A stretch of DNA of 64,000 bases from Auanema rhodensis (lineage: Eukaryota > Nematoda > Chromadorea > Rhabditida > Rhabditidae), in the NCBI GenBank assembly GCA_964057225.1, contig OZ059896.1:5828001-5892000 (forward strand), written 5' to 3'. A program made the translations under genes and the position numbers. The notes beneath the pieces are model-generated. The model made no database searches, was not told the origin of the DNA, and saw nothing but the letters and a program-made list of their open reading frames with translations. This document shows positions 36,847 to 50,135 of this stretch, in pieces. The first letter of the stretch is position 1. The number at the start of each line of letters is the position of its first letter.

Positions 36847-37899
36847 AAAATAATTTAGCAAAAAGTAGATGTTTTTAGATTTCTTTTTTCAAGGCAAAAA
36901 CGATGGACAATGTTATTCAACGAAAAAATTAATTCTTCAGGGTGAAAATCGAGGATATAAGTGTGAACTTATATCAGTTGATATCTCGGTGCATTTTTAA
37001 GCTAGCGCAAATCTGATAACACAGATCGACGCAGCTTAAAAATCCGCATCGAATGCACTATACTACATTGAGAAACGCTTAATACAAAAATTAGTTATGA
37101 TCGTTTGAAAAATGATGCATTAGTGTATGTTGAGTTTCCATGTACACTCAAAATTGCTTCCAAAAACATTTTGACAAAAATTTTTTCGAAAAATTTCAAA
37201 ATAATTTAGCAAAAAGTAGATGTTTTTAGATTCCTTTTTTCAAGGCAAAAACGATGGACAATGTTATTCAACGAAAAAATTAATTCTTCAGGGTGAAAAT
37301 CGAGGATATAGGTGTGAACTTATATCAGTTGATATCTCGGTGCATTTTCAAGCTAGCGCAAATCTGATAGTACAGATCGACGCAGCTTAAAAATCCGCAT
37401 CGAATGCACTATACTACATTAAGAAACGCTTAATACAAAAATTAGTTATGATCGTTTGAAAAATGATGCATTAGTGTATGTTGGGTTTCCATGTACACTC
37501 AACATTGCTTCCAAAAACATTTTGACAAAAATTTTTTCGAAAAATTTCAAAATAATTTAGCAAAAAGTAGATGTTTTTAGATTTCTTTTTTCAAGGCAAA
37601 AACGATGGACAATGTTATTCAACGAAAAAATTAATTCTTCAGGGTGAAAATCGAGGATATAGGTGTGAACTTATATCAGTTGATTTCTCGGTGCATTTTC
37701 AAGCTAGCGCAAATCTGATAACACAGATCGACGCAGCTTAAAAATCCGCATCGAATGCACTATACTACATTGAGAAACGCTTAATACAAAAATTAGTTAT
37801 GATCGTTTGAAAAATGATGCATTAGTGTATGTTGAGTTTCCATGTACACTCAAAATTGCTTCCAAAAACATTTTGACAAAAATTTTTTCGAAAAATTTC
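36504..37899 (+). repeat. Tetramer L-f-h-j, 1,396 bp (units 104-107)
   Basis: Same order as x-f-h-j but with the first unit shortened by 8 bp. The first unit retains T207, G262 and T310 of x and adds A257 (GATCATTTGG), AATGTC at 148-152 and GT173-174, so L is derived from x. Copies with this order also start at 40341, 43492 and 55401. Confidence 0.85.
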
Positions 37900-38242
37900 A
37901 GAATAATTTAGCAAAAAGTAGATGTTTTTAGATTCCTTTTTTCAAGGCAAAAACGATGGACAATGTTATTCAACGAAAAAATTAATTCTTCAGGGTGAAA
38001 ATCGAGGATATAGGTGTGAACTTTGATATCTCGGTGCAATGTCAAGCTAGCGCAAATCTGATAGTACAGATCGACGCAGCTTAAAAATCCGCATCGATTG
38101 CACTATACTACATTGAGAAAAGCTAAATACAAAAATTAGTTATGATCATTTGGAAAATGATGCATTAGTGTATGTTGAGTTTCCATGTACACTCAAAATT
38201 GCTTCCAAAAACATTTTGACAAAAATTTTTTCGAAAAATTTC
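37900..38242 (+). repeat. L unit 2 (343 bp), right end replaced
   Basis: Starts 1,396 bp after L unit 1. Keeps A257 and G262 but has G310 (ATTGCTTCC) and is followed by an a unit with G2, so an exchange took place between positions 262 and 310. Confidence 0.85.
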
Positions 38243-39295
38243 AGAATAATTTAGCAAAAAGTAGATGTTTTTAGATTCCTTTTTTCAAGGCAAAAACGAT
38301 GGACAATGTTATTCAACGAAAAAATTGATTCTTCAAGGTGAAAATCGAGGATATAGGTGTGAACTTATATCAGTTGATATCTCGGTGCATTTTTAAGCTA
38401 GCGCAAATCTGATAACACAGATCGACGCAGCTTAAAAATCCGCATCGAATGCACTATACTACATTGAGAAAAGCTAAATACAAAAATTAGTTATGATCGT
38501 TTGAAAAATGATGCATTAGTGTATGTTGAGTTTCCATGTACACTCAAAATTGCTTCCAAAAACATTTTGACAAAAATTTTTTCGAAAAATTTCAGAATAA
38601 TTTAGCAAAAAGTAGATGTTTTTAGATTCCTTTTTTCAAGGCAAAAACGATGGACAATGTTATTCAACGAAAAAATTGATTCTTCAAGGTGAAAATCGAG
38701 GATATAGGTGTGAACTTATATCAGTTGATATCTCGGTGCATTTTTAAGCTAGCGCAAATCTGATAACACAGATCGACGCAGCTTAAAAATCCACATCGAA
38801 TGCACTATACTACATTGAGAAACGCTTAATACAAAAATTAGTTATGATCGTTTGAAAAATGATGCATTAGTGTATGTTGGGTTTCCATGTACACTCAACA
38901 TTGCTTCCAAAAACATTTTGACAAAAATTTTTTCGAAAAATTTCAAAATAATTTAGCAAAAAGTAGATGTTTTTAGATTTCTTTTTTCAAGGCAAAAACG
39001 ATGGACAATGTTATTCAACGAAAAAATTAATTCTTCAGGGTGAAAATCGAGGATATAGGTGTGAACTTATATCAGTTGATTTCTCGGTGCATTTTCAAGC
39101 TAGCGCAAATCTGATAACACAGATCGACGCAGCTTAAAAATCCGCATCGAATGCACTATACTACATTGAGAAACGCTTAATACAAAAATTAGTTATGATC
39201 GTTTGAAAAATGATGCATTAGTGTATGTTGAGTTTCCATGTACACTCAAAATTGCTTCCAAAAACATTTTGACAAAAATTTTTTCGAAAAATTTC

Positions 39296-39638
39296 AGAAT
39301 AATTTAGCAAAAAGTAGATGTTTTTAGATTCCTTTTTTCAAGGCAAAAACGATGGACAATGTTATTCAACGAAAAAATTAATTCTTCAGGGTGAAAATCG
39401 AGGATATAGGTGTGAACTTTGATATCTCGGTGCAATGTCAAGCTAGCGCAAATCTGATAGTACAGATCGACGCAGCTTAAAAATCCGCATCGATTGCACT
39501 ATACTACATTGAGAAAAGCTAAATACAAAAATTAGTTATGATCATTTGGAAAATGATGCATTAGTGTATGTTGAGTTTCCATGTACACTCAAAATTGCTT
39601 CCAAAAACATTTTGACAAAAATTTTTTCGAAAAATTTC
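39296..39638 (+). repeat. L unit 3 (343 bp)
   Basis: Starts 1,396 bp after L unit 2 and shares its recombinant right end (A257, G262, G310). The identical chimera in both copies shows that the exchange preceded their duplication. Confidence 0.85.
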
Positions 39639-40340
39639 AGAATAATTTAGCAAAAAGTAGATGTTTTTAGATTCCTTTTTTCAAGGCAAAAACGATGGAC
39701 AATGTTATTCAACGAAAAAATTGATTCTTCAAGGTGAAAATCGAGGATATAGGTGTGAACTTATATCAGTTGATATCTCGGTGCATTTTTAAGCTAGCGC
39801 AAATCTGATAACACAGATCGACGCAGCTTAAAAATCCGCATCGAATGCACTATACTACATTGAGAAAAGCTAAATACAAAAATTAGTTATGATCGTTTGA
39901 AAAATGATGCATTAGTGTATGTTGAGTTTCCATGTACACTCAAAATTGCTTCCAAAAACATTTTGACAAAAATTTTTTCGAAAAATTTCAGAATAATTTA
40001 GCAAAAAGTAGATGTTTTTAGATTCCTTTTTTCAAGGCAAAAACGATGGACAATGTTATTCAACGAAAAAATTGATTCTTCAAGGTGAAAATCGAGGATA
40101 TAGGTGTGAACTTATATCAGTTGATATCTCGGTGCATTTTTAAGCTAGCGCAAATCTGATAACACAGATCGACGCAGCTTAAAAATCCACATCGAATGCA
40201 CTATACTACATTGAGAAACGCTTAATACAAAAATTAGTTATGATCGTTTGAAAAATGATGCATTAGTGTATGTTGAGTTTCCATGTACACTCAAAATTGC
40301 TTCCAAAAACATTTTGACGAAAATTTTTTCGAAAAATTTC

Positions 40341-41736
40341 AGAATAATTTAGCAAAAAGTAGATGTTTTTAGATTCCTTTTTTCAAGGCAAAAACGATGG
40401 ACAATGTTATTCAACGAAAAAATTAATTCTTCAGGGTGAAAATCGAGGATATAGGTGTGAACTTTGATATCTCGGTGCAATGTCAAGCTAGCGCAAATCT
40501 GATAGTACAGATCGACGCAGCTTAAAAATCCGCATCGATTGCACTATACTACATTGAGAAAAGCTAAATACAAAAATTAGTTATGATCATTTGGAAAATG
40601 ATGCATTAGTGTATGTTGAGTTTCCATGTACACTCAAAATTTCTTCCAAAAACATTTTGACAAAAATTTTTTCGAAAAATTTCAAAATAATTTAGCAAAA
40701 AGTAGATGTTTTTAGATTTCTTTTTTCAAGGCAAAAACGATGGACAATGTTATTCAACGAAAAAATTAATTCTTCAGGGTGAAAATCGAGGATATAAGTG
40801 TGAACTTATATCAGTTGATATCTCGGTGCATTTTTAAGCTAGCGCAAATCTGATAACACAGATCGACGCAGCTTAAAAATCCGCATCGAATGCACTATAC
40901 TACATTGAGAAACGCTTAATACAAAAATTAGTTATGATCGTTTGAAAAATGATGCATTAGTGTATGTTGAGTTTCCATGTACACTCAAAATTGCTTCCAA
41001 AAACATTTTGACAAAAATTTTTTCGAAAAATTTCAAAATAATTTAGCAAAAAGTAGATGTTTTTAGATTCCTTTTTTCAAGGCAAAAACGATGGACAATG
41101 TTATTCAACGAAAAAATTAATTCTTCAGGGTGAAAATCGAGGATATAGGTGTGAACTTATATCAGTTGATATCTCGGTGAATTTTCAAGCTAGCGCAAAT
41201 CTGATAGTACAGATCGACGCAGCTTAAAAATCCGCATCGAATGCACTATACTACATTAAGAAACGCTTAATACAAAAATTAGTTATGATCGTTTGAAAAA
41301 TGATGCATTAGTGTATGTTGGGTTTCCATGTACACTCAACATTGCTTCCAAAAACATTTTGACAAAAATTTTTTCGAAAAATTTCAAAATAATTTAGCAA
41401 AAAGTAGATGTTTTTAGATTTCTTTTTTCAAGGCAAAAACGATGGACAATGTTATTCAACGAAAAAATTAATTCTTCAGGGTGAAAATCGAGGATATAGG
41501 TGTGAACTTATATCAGTTGATTTCTCGGTGCATTTTCAAGCTAGCGCAAATCTGATAACACAGATCGACGCAGCTTAAAAATCCGCATCGAATGCACTAT
41601 ACTACATTGAGAAACGCTTAATACAAAAATTAGTTATGATCGTTTGAAAAATGATGCATTAGTGTATGTTGAGTTTCCATGTACACTCAAAATTGCTTCC
41701 AAAAACATTTTGACAAAAATTTTTTCGAAAAATTTC
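40341..41736 (+). repeat. Tetramer L-f-h-j (units 115-118)
   Basis: Begins with L unit 4 at 40341-40683 (A257, G262, T310, as in L unit 1). The h unit has a private GGTGAATTTT at about 41179. Followed by a g unit, where the pentamer order h-j-g-m-a begins. Confidence 0.85.
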
Positions 41737-42789
41737 AGAATAATTTAGCAAAAAGTAGATGTTTTTAGATTCCTTTTTTCAAGGCAAAAACGATGGACAA
41801 TGTTATTCAACGAAAAAATTAATTCTTCAGGGTGAAAATCGAGGATATAGGTGTGAACTTATATCAGTTGATATCTCGGTGCATTTTTAAGCTAGCGGAA
41901 ATCTGATAACACAGATCGACGCAGCTTAAAAATCCGCATCGAATGCACTATACTACATTGAGAAACGCTTAATACAAAAATTAGTTATGATCGTTTGAAA
42001 AATGATGCATTAGTGTATGTTGAGTTTCCATGTACACTCAAAATTGCTTCCAAAAACATTTTGACAAAAATTTTTTCGAAAAATTTCAGAATAATTTAGC
42101 AAAAAGTAGATGTTTTTAGATTCCTTTTTTCAAGGCAAAAACGATGGACAATGTCATTCAACGAAAAAATTAATTCTTCAGGGTGAAAATCGAGGATGTA
42201 AGTGTGAACTTATATCAGTTGATATCTCGGTGCATTTTCAAGCTAGCGCAAATCTGATAACACAGATCGACGCAGCTTAAAAATCCGCATCGAATGCACT
42301 ATACTACATTGAGAAACGCTTAATACAAAAATTAGTTATGATCGTTTGAAAAATGATGCATTAGTGTATGTTGAGTTTCCATGTACACTCAAAATTGCTT
42401 CCAAAAACATTTTGACAAAAATTTTTTCGAAAAATTTCAGAATAATTTAGCAAAAAGTAGATGTTTTTAGATTCCTTTTTTCAAGGCAAAAACGATGGAC
42501 AATGTTATTCAACGAAAAAATTGATTCTTCAAGGTGAAAATCGAGGATATAGGTGTGAACTTATATCAGTTGATATCTCGGTGCATTTTTAAGCTAGCGC
42601 AAATCTGATAACACAGATCGACGCAGCTTAAAAATCCACATCGAATGCACTATACTACATTGAGAAACGCTTAATACAAAAATTAGTTATGATCGTTTGA
42701 AAAATGATGCATTAGTGTATGTTGAGTTTCCATGTACACTCAAAATTGCTTCCAAAAACATTTTGACAAAAATTTTTTCGAAAAATTTC
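41035..42789 (+). repeat. Pentamer h-j-g-m-a', copy 1 (units 117-121)
   Basis: Order: h with A224, j, g with T68, m with G111/A114, a with A200. Overlaps the preceding tetramer, whose last two units serve as its first two. The following m-a' pair repeats the end of this block. Confidence 0.75.
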
Positions 42790-43491
42790 AGAATAATTTA
42801 GCAAAAAGTAGATGTTTTTAGATTCCTTTTTTCAAGGCAAAAACGATGGACAATGTCATTCAACGAAAAAATTAATTCTTCAGGGTGAAAATCGAGGATG
42901 TAAGTGTGAACTTATATCAGTTGATATCTCGGTGCATTTTCAAGCTAGCGCAAATCTGATAACACAGATCGACGCAGCTTAAAAATCCGCATCGAATGCA
43001 CTATACTACATTGAGAAACGCTTAATACAAAAATTAGTTATGATCGTTTGAAAAATGATGCATTAGTGTATGTTGAGTTTCCATGTACACTCAAAATTGC
43101 TTCCAAAAACATTTTGACAAAAATTTTTTCGAAAAATTTCAGAATAATTTAGCAAAAAGTAGATGTTTTTAGATTCCTTTTTTCAAGGCAAAAACGATGG
43201 ACAATGTTATTCAACGAAAAAATTGATTCTTCAAGGTGAAAATCGAGGATATAGGTGTGAACTTATATCAGTTGATATCTCGGTGCATTTTTAAGCTAGC
43301 GCAAATCTGATAACACAGATCGACGCAGCTTAAAAATCCACATCGAATGCACTATACTACATTGAGAAACGCTTAATACAAAAATTAGTTATGATCGTTT
43401 GAAAAATGATGCATTAGTGTATGTTGAGTTTCCATGTACACTCAAAATTGCTTCCAAAAACATTTTGACGAAAATTTTTTCGAAAAATTTC
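42088..43491 (+). repeat. Dimer (m a')x2, 702 bp (units 120-123)
   Basis: Units 120-121 and 122-123 alternate m (C68, G111, A114, C152) and a' (G85, A94, A200). Only the second a' has GACGAAA near the end of the unit, the mark otherwise seen in a' units directly before an L unit (103, 114). Confidence 0.8.
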
Positions 43492-44887
43492 AGAATAATT
43501 TAGCAAAAAGTAGATGTTTTTAGATTCCTTTTTTCAAGGCAAAAACGATGGACAATGTTATTCAACGAAAAAATTAATTCTTCAGGGTGAAAATCGAGGA
43601 TATAGGTGTGAACTTTGATATCTCGGTGCAATGTCAAGCTAGCGCAAATCTGATAGTACAGATCGACGCAGCTTAAAAATCCGCATCGATTGCACTATAC
43701 TACATTGAGAAAAGCTAAATACAAAAATTAGTTATGATCGTTTGGAAAATGATGCATTAGTGTATGTTGAGTTTCCATGTACACTCAAAATTTCTTCCAA
43801 AAACATTTTGACAAAAATTTTTTCGAAAAATTTCAAAATAATTTAGCAAAAAGTAGATGTTTTTAGATTTCTTTTTTCAAGGCAAAAACGATGGACAATG
43901 TTATTCAACGAAAAAATTAATTCTTCAGGGTGAAAATCGAGGATATAAGTGTGAACTTATATCAGTTGATATCTCGGTGCATTTTTAAGCTAGCGCAAAT
44001 CTGATAACACAGATCGACGCAGCTTAAAAATCCGCATCGAATGCACTATACTACATTGAGAAACGCTTAATACAAAAATTAGTTATGATCGTTTGAAAAA
44101 TGATGCATTAGTGTATGTTGAGTTTCCATGTACACTCAAAATTGCTTCCAAAAACATTTTGACAAAAATTTTTTCGAAAAATTTCAAAATAATTTAGCAA
44201 AAAGTAGATGTTTTTAGATTCCTTTTTTCAAGGCAAAAACGATGGACAATGTTATTCAACGAAAAAATTAATTCTTCAGGGTGAAAATCGAGGATATAGG
44301 TGTGAACTTATATCAGTTGATATCTCGGTGCATTTTCAAGCTAGCGCAAATCTGATAGTACAGATCGACGCAGCTTAAAAATCCGCATCGAATGCACTAT
44401 ACTACATTAAGAAACGCTTAATACAAAAATTAGTTATGATCGTTTGAAAAATGATGCATTAGTGTATGTTGGGTTTCCATGTACACTCAACATTGCTTCC
44501 AAAAACATTTTGACAAAAATTTTTTCGAAAAATTTCAAAATAATTTAGCAAAAAGTAGATGTTTTTAGATTTCTTTTTTCAAGGCAAAAACGATGGACAA
44601 TGTTATTCAACGAAAAAATTAATTCTTCAGGGTGAAAATCGAGGATATAGGTGTGAACTTATATCAGTTGATTTCTCGGTGCATTTTCAAGCTAGCGCAA
44701 ATCTGATAACACAGATCGACGCAGCTTAAAAATCCGCATCGAATGCACTATACTACATTGAGAAACGCTTAATACAAAAATTAGTTATGATCGTTTGAAA
44801 AATGATGCATTAGTGTATGTTGAGTTTCCATGTACACTCAAAATTGCTTCCAAAAACATTTTGACAAAAATTTTTTCGAAAAATTTC
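43492..44887 (+). repeat. Tetramer L-f-h-j (units 124-127)
   Basis: Begins with L unit 5 (43492-43834), which has G257 (GATCGTTTGG) rather than A257, plus G262 and T310. Thus A257 arose within, or was lost from, a subset of L units. The h and j units are shared with the pentamer that starts at 44186. Confidence 0.85.
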
Positions 44888-45940
44888 AGAATAATTTAGC
44901 AAAAAGTAGATGTTTTTAGATTCCTTTTTTCAAGGCAAAAACGATGGACAATGTTATTCAACGAAAAAATTAATTCTTCAGGGTGAAAATCGAGGATATA
45001 GGTGTGAACTTATATCAGTTGATATCTCGGTGCATTTTTAAGCTAGCGGAAATCTGATAACACAGATCGACGCAGCTTAAAAATCCGCATCGAATGCACT
45101 ATACTACATTGAGAAACGCTTAATACAAAAATTAGTTATGATCGTTTGAAAAATGATGCATTAGTGTATGTTGAGTTTCCATGTACACTCAAAATTGCTT
45201 CCAAAAACATTTTGACAAAAATTTTTTCGAAAAATTTCAGAATAATTTAGCAAAAAGTAGATGTTTTTAGATTCCTTTTTTCAAGGCAAAAACGATGGAC
45301 AATGTCATTCAACGAAAAAATTAATTCTTCAGGGTGAAAATCGAGGATGTAAGTGTGAACTTATATCAGTTGATATCTCGGTGCATTTTCAAGCTAGCGC
45401 AAATCTGATAACACAGATCGACGCAGCTTAAAAATCCGCATCGAATGCACTATACTACATTGAGAAAAGCTAAATACAAAAATTAGTTATGATCGTTTGA
45501 AAAATGATGCATTAGTGTATGTTGAGTTTCCATGTACACTCAAAATTGCTTCCAAAAACATTTTGACAAAAATTTTTTCGAAAAATTTCAGAATAATTTA
45601 GCAAAAAGTAGATGTTTTTAGATTCCTTTTTTCAAGGCAAAAACGATGGACAATGTTATTCAACGAAAAAATTGATTCTTCAAGGTGAAAATCGAGGATA
45701 TAGGTGTGAACTTATATCAGTTGATATCTCGGTGCATTTTTAAGCTAGCGCAAATCTGATAACACAGATCGACGCAGCTTAAAAATCCGCATCGAATGCA
45801 CTATACTACATTGAGAAAAGCTAAATACAAAAATTAGTTATGATCGTTTGAAAAATGATGCATTAGTGTATGTTGAGTTTCCATGTACACTCAAAATTGC
45901 TTCCAAAAACATTTTGACAAAAATTTTTTCGAAAAATTTC
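44186..45940 (+). repeat. Pentamer h-j-g-m-a, copy 2 (units 126-130), 1,755 bp
   Basis: h (A224, GT173-174, G287, C306), j (T137), g (T68, G162), m (G111, A114), a. The T137 landmark of j at 44670 area recurs at 46425 area, exactly 1,755 bp on. The m unit has A230/A234 here, C230/T234 in copy 1. Confidence 0.85.
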
Positions 45941-47695
45941 AAAATAATTTAGCAAAAAGTAGATGTTTTTAGATTCCTTTTTTCAAGGCAAAAACGATGG
46001 ACAATGTTATTCAACGAAAAAATTAATTCTTCAGGGTGAAAATCGAGGATATAGGTGTGAACTTATATCAGTTGATATCTCGGTGCATTTTCAAGCTAGC
46101 GCAAATCTGATAGTACAGATCGACGCAGCTTAAAAATCCGCATCGAATGCACTATACTACATTAAGAAACGCTTAATACAAAAATTAGTTATGATCGTTT
46201 GAAAAATGATGCATTAGTGTATGTTGGGTTTCCATGTACACTCAACATTGCTTCCAAAAACATTTTGACAAAAATTTTTTCGAAAAATTTCAAAATAATT
46301 TAGCAAAAAGTAGATGTTTTTAGATTTCTTTTTTCAAGGCAAAAACGATGGACAATGTTATTCAACGAAAAAATTAATTCTTCAGGGTGAAAATCGAGGA
46401 TATAGGTGTGAACTTATATCAGTTGATTTCTCGGTGCATTTTCAAGCTAGCGCAAATCTGATAACACAGATCGACGCAGCTTAAAAATCCGCATCGAATG
46501 CACTATACTACATTGAGAAACGCTTAATACAAAAATTAGTTATGATCGTTTGAAAAATGATGCATTAGTGTATGTTGAGTTTCCATGTACACTCAAAATT
46601 GCTTCCAAAAACATTTTGACAAAAATTTTTTCGAAAAATTTCAGAATAATTTAGCAAAAAGTAGATGTTTTTAGATTCCTTTTTTCAAGGCAAAAACGAT
46701 GGACAATGTTATTCAACGAAAAAATTAATTCTTCAGGGTGAAAATCGAGGATATAGGTGTGAACTTATATCAGTTGATATCTCGGTGCATTTTTAAGCTA
46801 GCGGAAATCTGATAACACAGATCGACGCAGCTTAAAAATCCGCATCGAATGCACTATACTACATTGAGAAACGCTTAATACAAAAATTAGTTATGATCGT
46901 TTGAAAAATGATGCATTAGTGTATGTTGAGTTTCCATGTACACTCAAAATTGCTTCCAAAAACATTTTGACAAAAATTTTTTCGAAAAATTTCAGAATAA
47001 TTTAGCAAAAAGTAGATGTTTTTAGATTCCTTTTTTCAAGGCAAAAACGATGGACAATGTCATTCAACGAAAAAATTAATTCTTCAGGGTGAAAATCGAG
47101 GATGTAAGTGTGAACTTATATCAGTTGATATCTCGGTGCATTTTCAAGCTAGCGCAAATCTGATAACACAGATCGACGCAGCTTAAAAATCCGCATCGAA
47201 TGCACTATACTACATTGAGAAAAGCTAAATACAAAAATTAGTTATGATCGTTTGAAAAATGATGCATTAGTGTATGTTGAGTTTCCATGTACACTCAAAA
47301 TTGCTTCCAAAAACATTTTGACAAAAATTTTTTCGAAAAATTTCAGAATAATTTAGCAAAAAGTAGATGTTTTTAGATTCCTTTTTTCAAGGCAAAAACG
47401 ATGGACAATGTTATTCAACGAAAAAATTGATTCTTCAAGGTGAAAATCGAGGATATAGGTGTGAACTTATATCAGTTGATATCTCGGTGCATTTTTAAGC
47501 TAGCGCAAATCTGATAACAAAGATCGACGCAGCTTAAAAATCCGCATCGAATGCACTATACTACATTGAGAAAAGCTAAATACAAAAATTAGTTATGATC
47601 GTTTGAAAAATGATGCATTAGTGTATGTTGAGTTTCCATGTACACTCAAAATTGCTTCCAAAAACATTTTGACAAAAATTTTTTCGAAAAATTTC
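45941..47695 (+). repeat. Pentamer h-j-g-m-a, copy 3 (units 131-135)
   Basis: Direct tandem duplicate of 44186-45940, agreeing at every diagnostic site I compared. The only difference I noticed is a private A in the last unit (ATAACAAAG, about 47520). Probably among the most recent events in the window. Confidence 0.85.
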
Positions 47696-48045
47696 AGAAT
47701 AATTTAGCAAAAAGTAGATGTTTTTAGATTCCTTTTTTCAAGGCAAAAACGATGGACAATGTTATTCAACGAAAAAATTGATTCTTCAAGGTGAAAATCG
47801 AGGATATAGGTGTGAACTTATATCAGTTGATATCTCGGTGCATTTTTAAGCTAGCGCAAATCTGATAACACAGATCGACGCAGCTTAAAAATCCGCATCG
47901 AATGCACTATACTACATTGAGAAACGCTTAATACAAAAATTAGTTATGATCGTTTGAAAAATGATGCATTAGTGTATGTTGAGTTTCCATGTACACTCAA
48001 AATTGCTTCCAAAAACATTTTGACAAAATTTTTTCGAAAAATTTC
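47696..48045 (+). repeat. Unit 136, one-base deletion (350 bp)
   Basis: An a unit with C230/T234 that has four instead of five A residues at 48025-48028, just before the T tract of the 336-347 palindrome. This is the only single-base length change in the right half of the window, so it is a good mark of assembly phase. Confidence 0.85.
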
Positions 48046-48747
48046 AGAATAATTTAGCAAAAAGTAGATGTTTTTAGATTCCTTTCTTCAAGGCAAAAAC
48101 GATGGACAATGTCATTCAACGAAAAAATTAATTCTTCAGGGTGAAAATCGAGGATATAGGTGTGAACTTATATCAGTTGATATCTCGGTGCATTTTCAAG
48201 CTAGCGCAAATCTGATAACACAGATCGACGCAGCTTAAAAATCCGCATCGAATGCACTATACTACATTGAGAAAAGCTAAATACAAAAATTAGTTATGAT
48301 CGTTTGAAAAATGATGCATTAGTGTATGTTGAGTTTCCATGTACACTCAAAATTGCTTCCAAAAACATTTTGACAAAAATTTTTTCGAAAAATTTCAGAA
48401 TAATTTAGCAAAAAGTAGATGTTTTTAGATTCCTTTTTTCAAGGCAAAAACGATGGACAATGTTATTCAACGAAAAAATTAATTCTTCAGGGTGAAAATC
48501 GAGGATATAGGTGTGAACTTATATCAGTTGATATATCGGTGCATTTTCAAGCTAGCGCAAATCTGATAACACAGATCGACGCAGCTTAAAAATCCGCATC
48601 GAATGCACTATACTACATTGAGAAAAGCTAAATACAAAAATTAGTTATGATCGTTTGAAAAATGATGCATTAGTGTATGTTGAGTTTCCATGTACACTCA
48701 AAATTGCTTCCAAAAACATTTTGACAAAAATTTTTTCGAAAAATTTC

Positions 48748-49090
48748 AGAATAATTTAGCAAAAAGTAGATGTTTTTAGATTCCTTTTTTCAAGGCAAAA
48801 ACGATGGACAATGTTATTCAACGAAAAAATTAATTCTTCAGGGTGAAAATCGAGGATATAGGTGTGAACTTTGATATCTCGGTGCAATGTCAAGCTAGCG
48901 CAAATCTGATAGTACAGATCGACGCAGCTTAAAAATCCGCATCGATTGCACTATACTACATTGAGAAAAGCTAAATACAAAAATTAGTTATGATCGTTTG
49001 GAAAATGATGCATTAGTGTATGTTGAGTTTCCATGTACACTCAAAATTTCTTCCAAAAACATTTTGACAAAAATTTTTTCGAAAAATTTC
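48748..49090 (+). repeat. L unit 6 (343 bp)
   Basis: Has G257, G262 and T310, like L unit 5. It is preceded by a k unit instead of the a' or j unit seen in zone 4, so its left neighbour was exchanged when the block moved. Confidence 0.85.
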
Positions 49091-49792
49091 AAAATAATTT
49101 AGCAAAAAGTAGATGTTTTTAGATTTCTTTTTTCAAGGCAAAAACGATGGACAATGTTATTCAACGAAAAAATTGATTCTTCAAGGTGAAAATCGAGGAT
49201 ATAGGTGTGAACTTATATCAGTTGATATCTCGGTGCATTTTTAAGCTAGCGCAAATCTGATAACACAGATCGACGCAGCTTAAAAATCCGCATCGAATGC
49301 ACTATACTACATTGAGAAAAGCTAAATACAAAAATTAGTTATGATCGTTTGAAAAATGATGCATTAGTGTATGTTGAGTTTCCATGTACACTCAAAATTG
49401 CTTCCAAAAACATTTTGACAAAAATTTTTTCGAAAAATTTCAGAATAATTTAGCAAAAAGTAGATGTTTTTAGATTCCTTTTTTCAAGGCAAAAACGATG
49501 GACAATGTTATTCAACGAAAAAATTAATTCTTCAGGGTGAAAATCGAGGATATAGGTGTGAACTTATATCAGTTGATATATCGGTGCATTTTCAAGCTAG
49601 CGCAAATCTGATAACACAGATCGACGCAGCTTAAAAATCCGCATCGAATGCACTATACTACATTGAGAAAAGCTAAATACAAAAATTAGTTATGATCGTT
49701 TGAAAAATGATGCATTAGTGTATGTTGAGTTTCCATGTACACTCAAAATTGCTTCCAAAAACATTTTGACAAAAATTTTTTCGAAAAATTTC

Positions 49793-50135
49793 AGAATAAT
49801 TTAGCAAAAAGTAGATGTTTTTAGATTCCTTTTTTCAAGGCAAAAACGATGGACAATGTTATTCAACGAAAAAATTAATTCTTCAGGGTGAAAATCGAGG
49901 ATATAGGTGTGAACTTTGATATCTCGGTGCAATGTCAAGCTAGCGCAAATCTGATAGTACAGATCGACGCAGCTTAAAAATCCGCATCGATTGCACTATA
50001 CTACATTGAGAAAAGCTAAATACAAAAATTAGTTATGATCGTTTGGAAAATGATGCATTAGTGTATGTTGAGTTTCCATGTACACTCAAAATTTCTTCCA
50101 AAAACATTTTGACAAAAATTTTTTCGAAAAATTTC
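49793..50135 (+). repeat. L unit 7 (343 bp)
   Basis: Near-identical to L unit 6 across the sites compared, also preceded by k. The unit that follows has a private AAAACTAG. Confidence 0.85.

Larger units (their letters stand above)
37900..40340 (+). repeat. Recombinant tetramer L-a-a'-j then L-a-a' (units 108-114)
   Basis: Units 108-111 are L, a, a'/h chimera, j; units 112-114 are L, a, a'. Unit 110 has the left part of an a' unit (G85, A94, A200) and the right end of an h unit (G287, C306), and is followed by an A2/T36 j unit, exactly what normally follows h. Unit 114 is the non-chimeric form, with A287, A306 and GACGAAA, matching unit 103. The simplest history is an unequal crossover between an a' and an h unit, within unit positions 200-287. 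Confidence 0.8.
36504..48045 (+). repeat. Zone 4: deletion-bearing tetramers and pentamers (units 104-136)
   Basis: Barcode from unit 104: L f h j L a a'/h j L a a' L f h j g m a' m a' L f h j g m a h j g m a a. Five of the nine L units are here. The m subtype (GATGTAAGTG) occurs only in this zone, at units 120, 122, 129 and 134. Unit 135 has a private ATAACAAAG in the dyad loop. Unit 136 has lost one A at 48025-48028. Confidence 0.85.
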
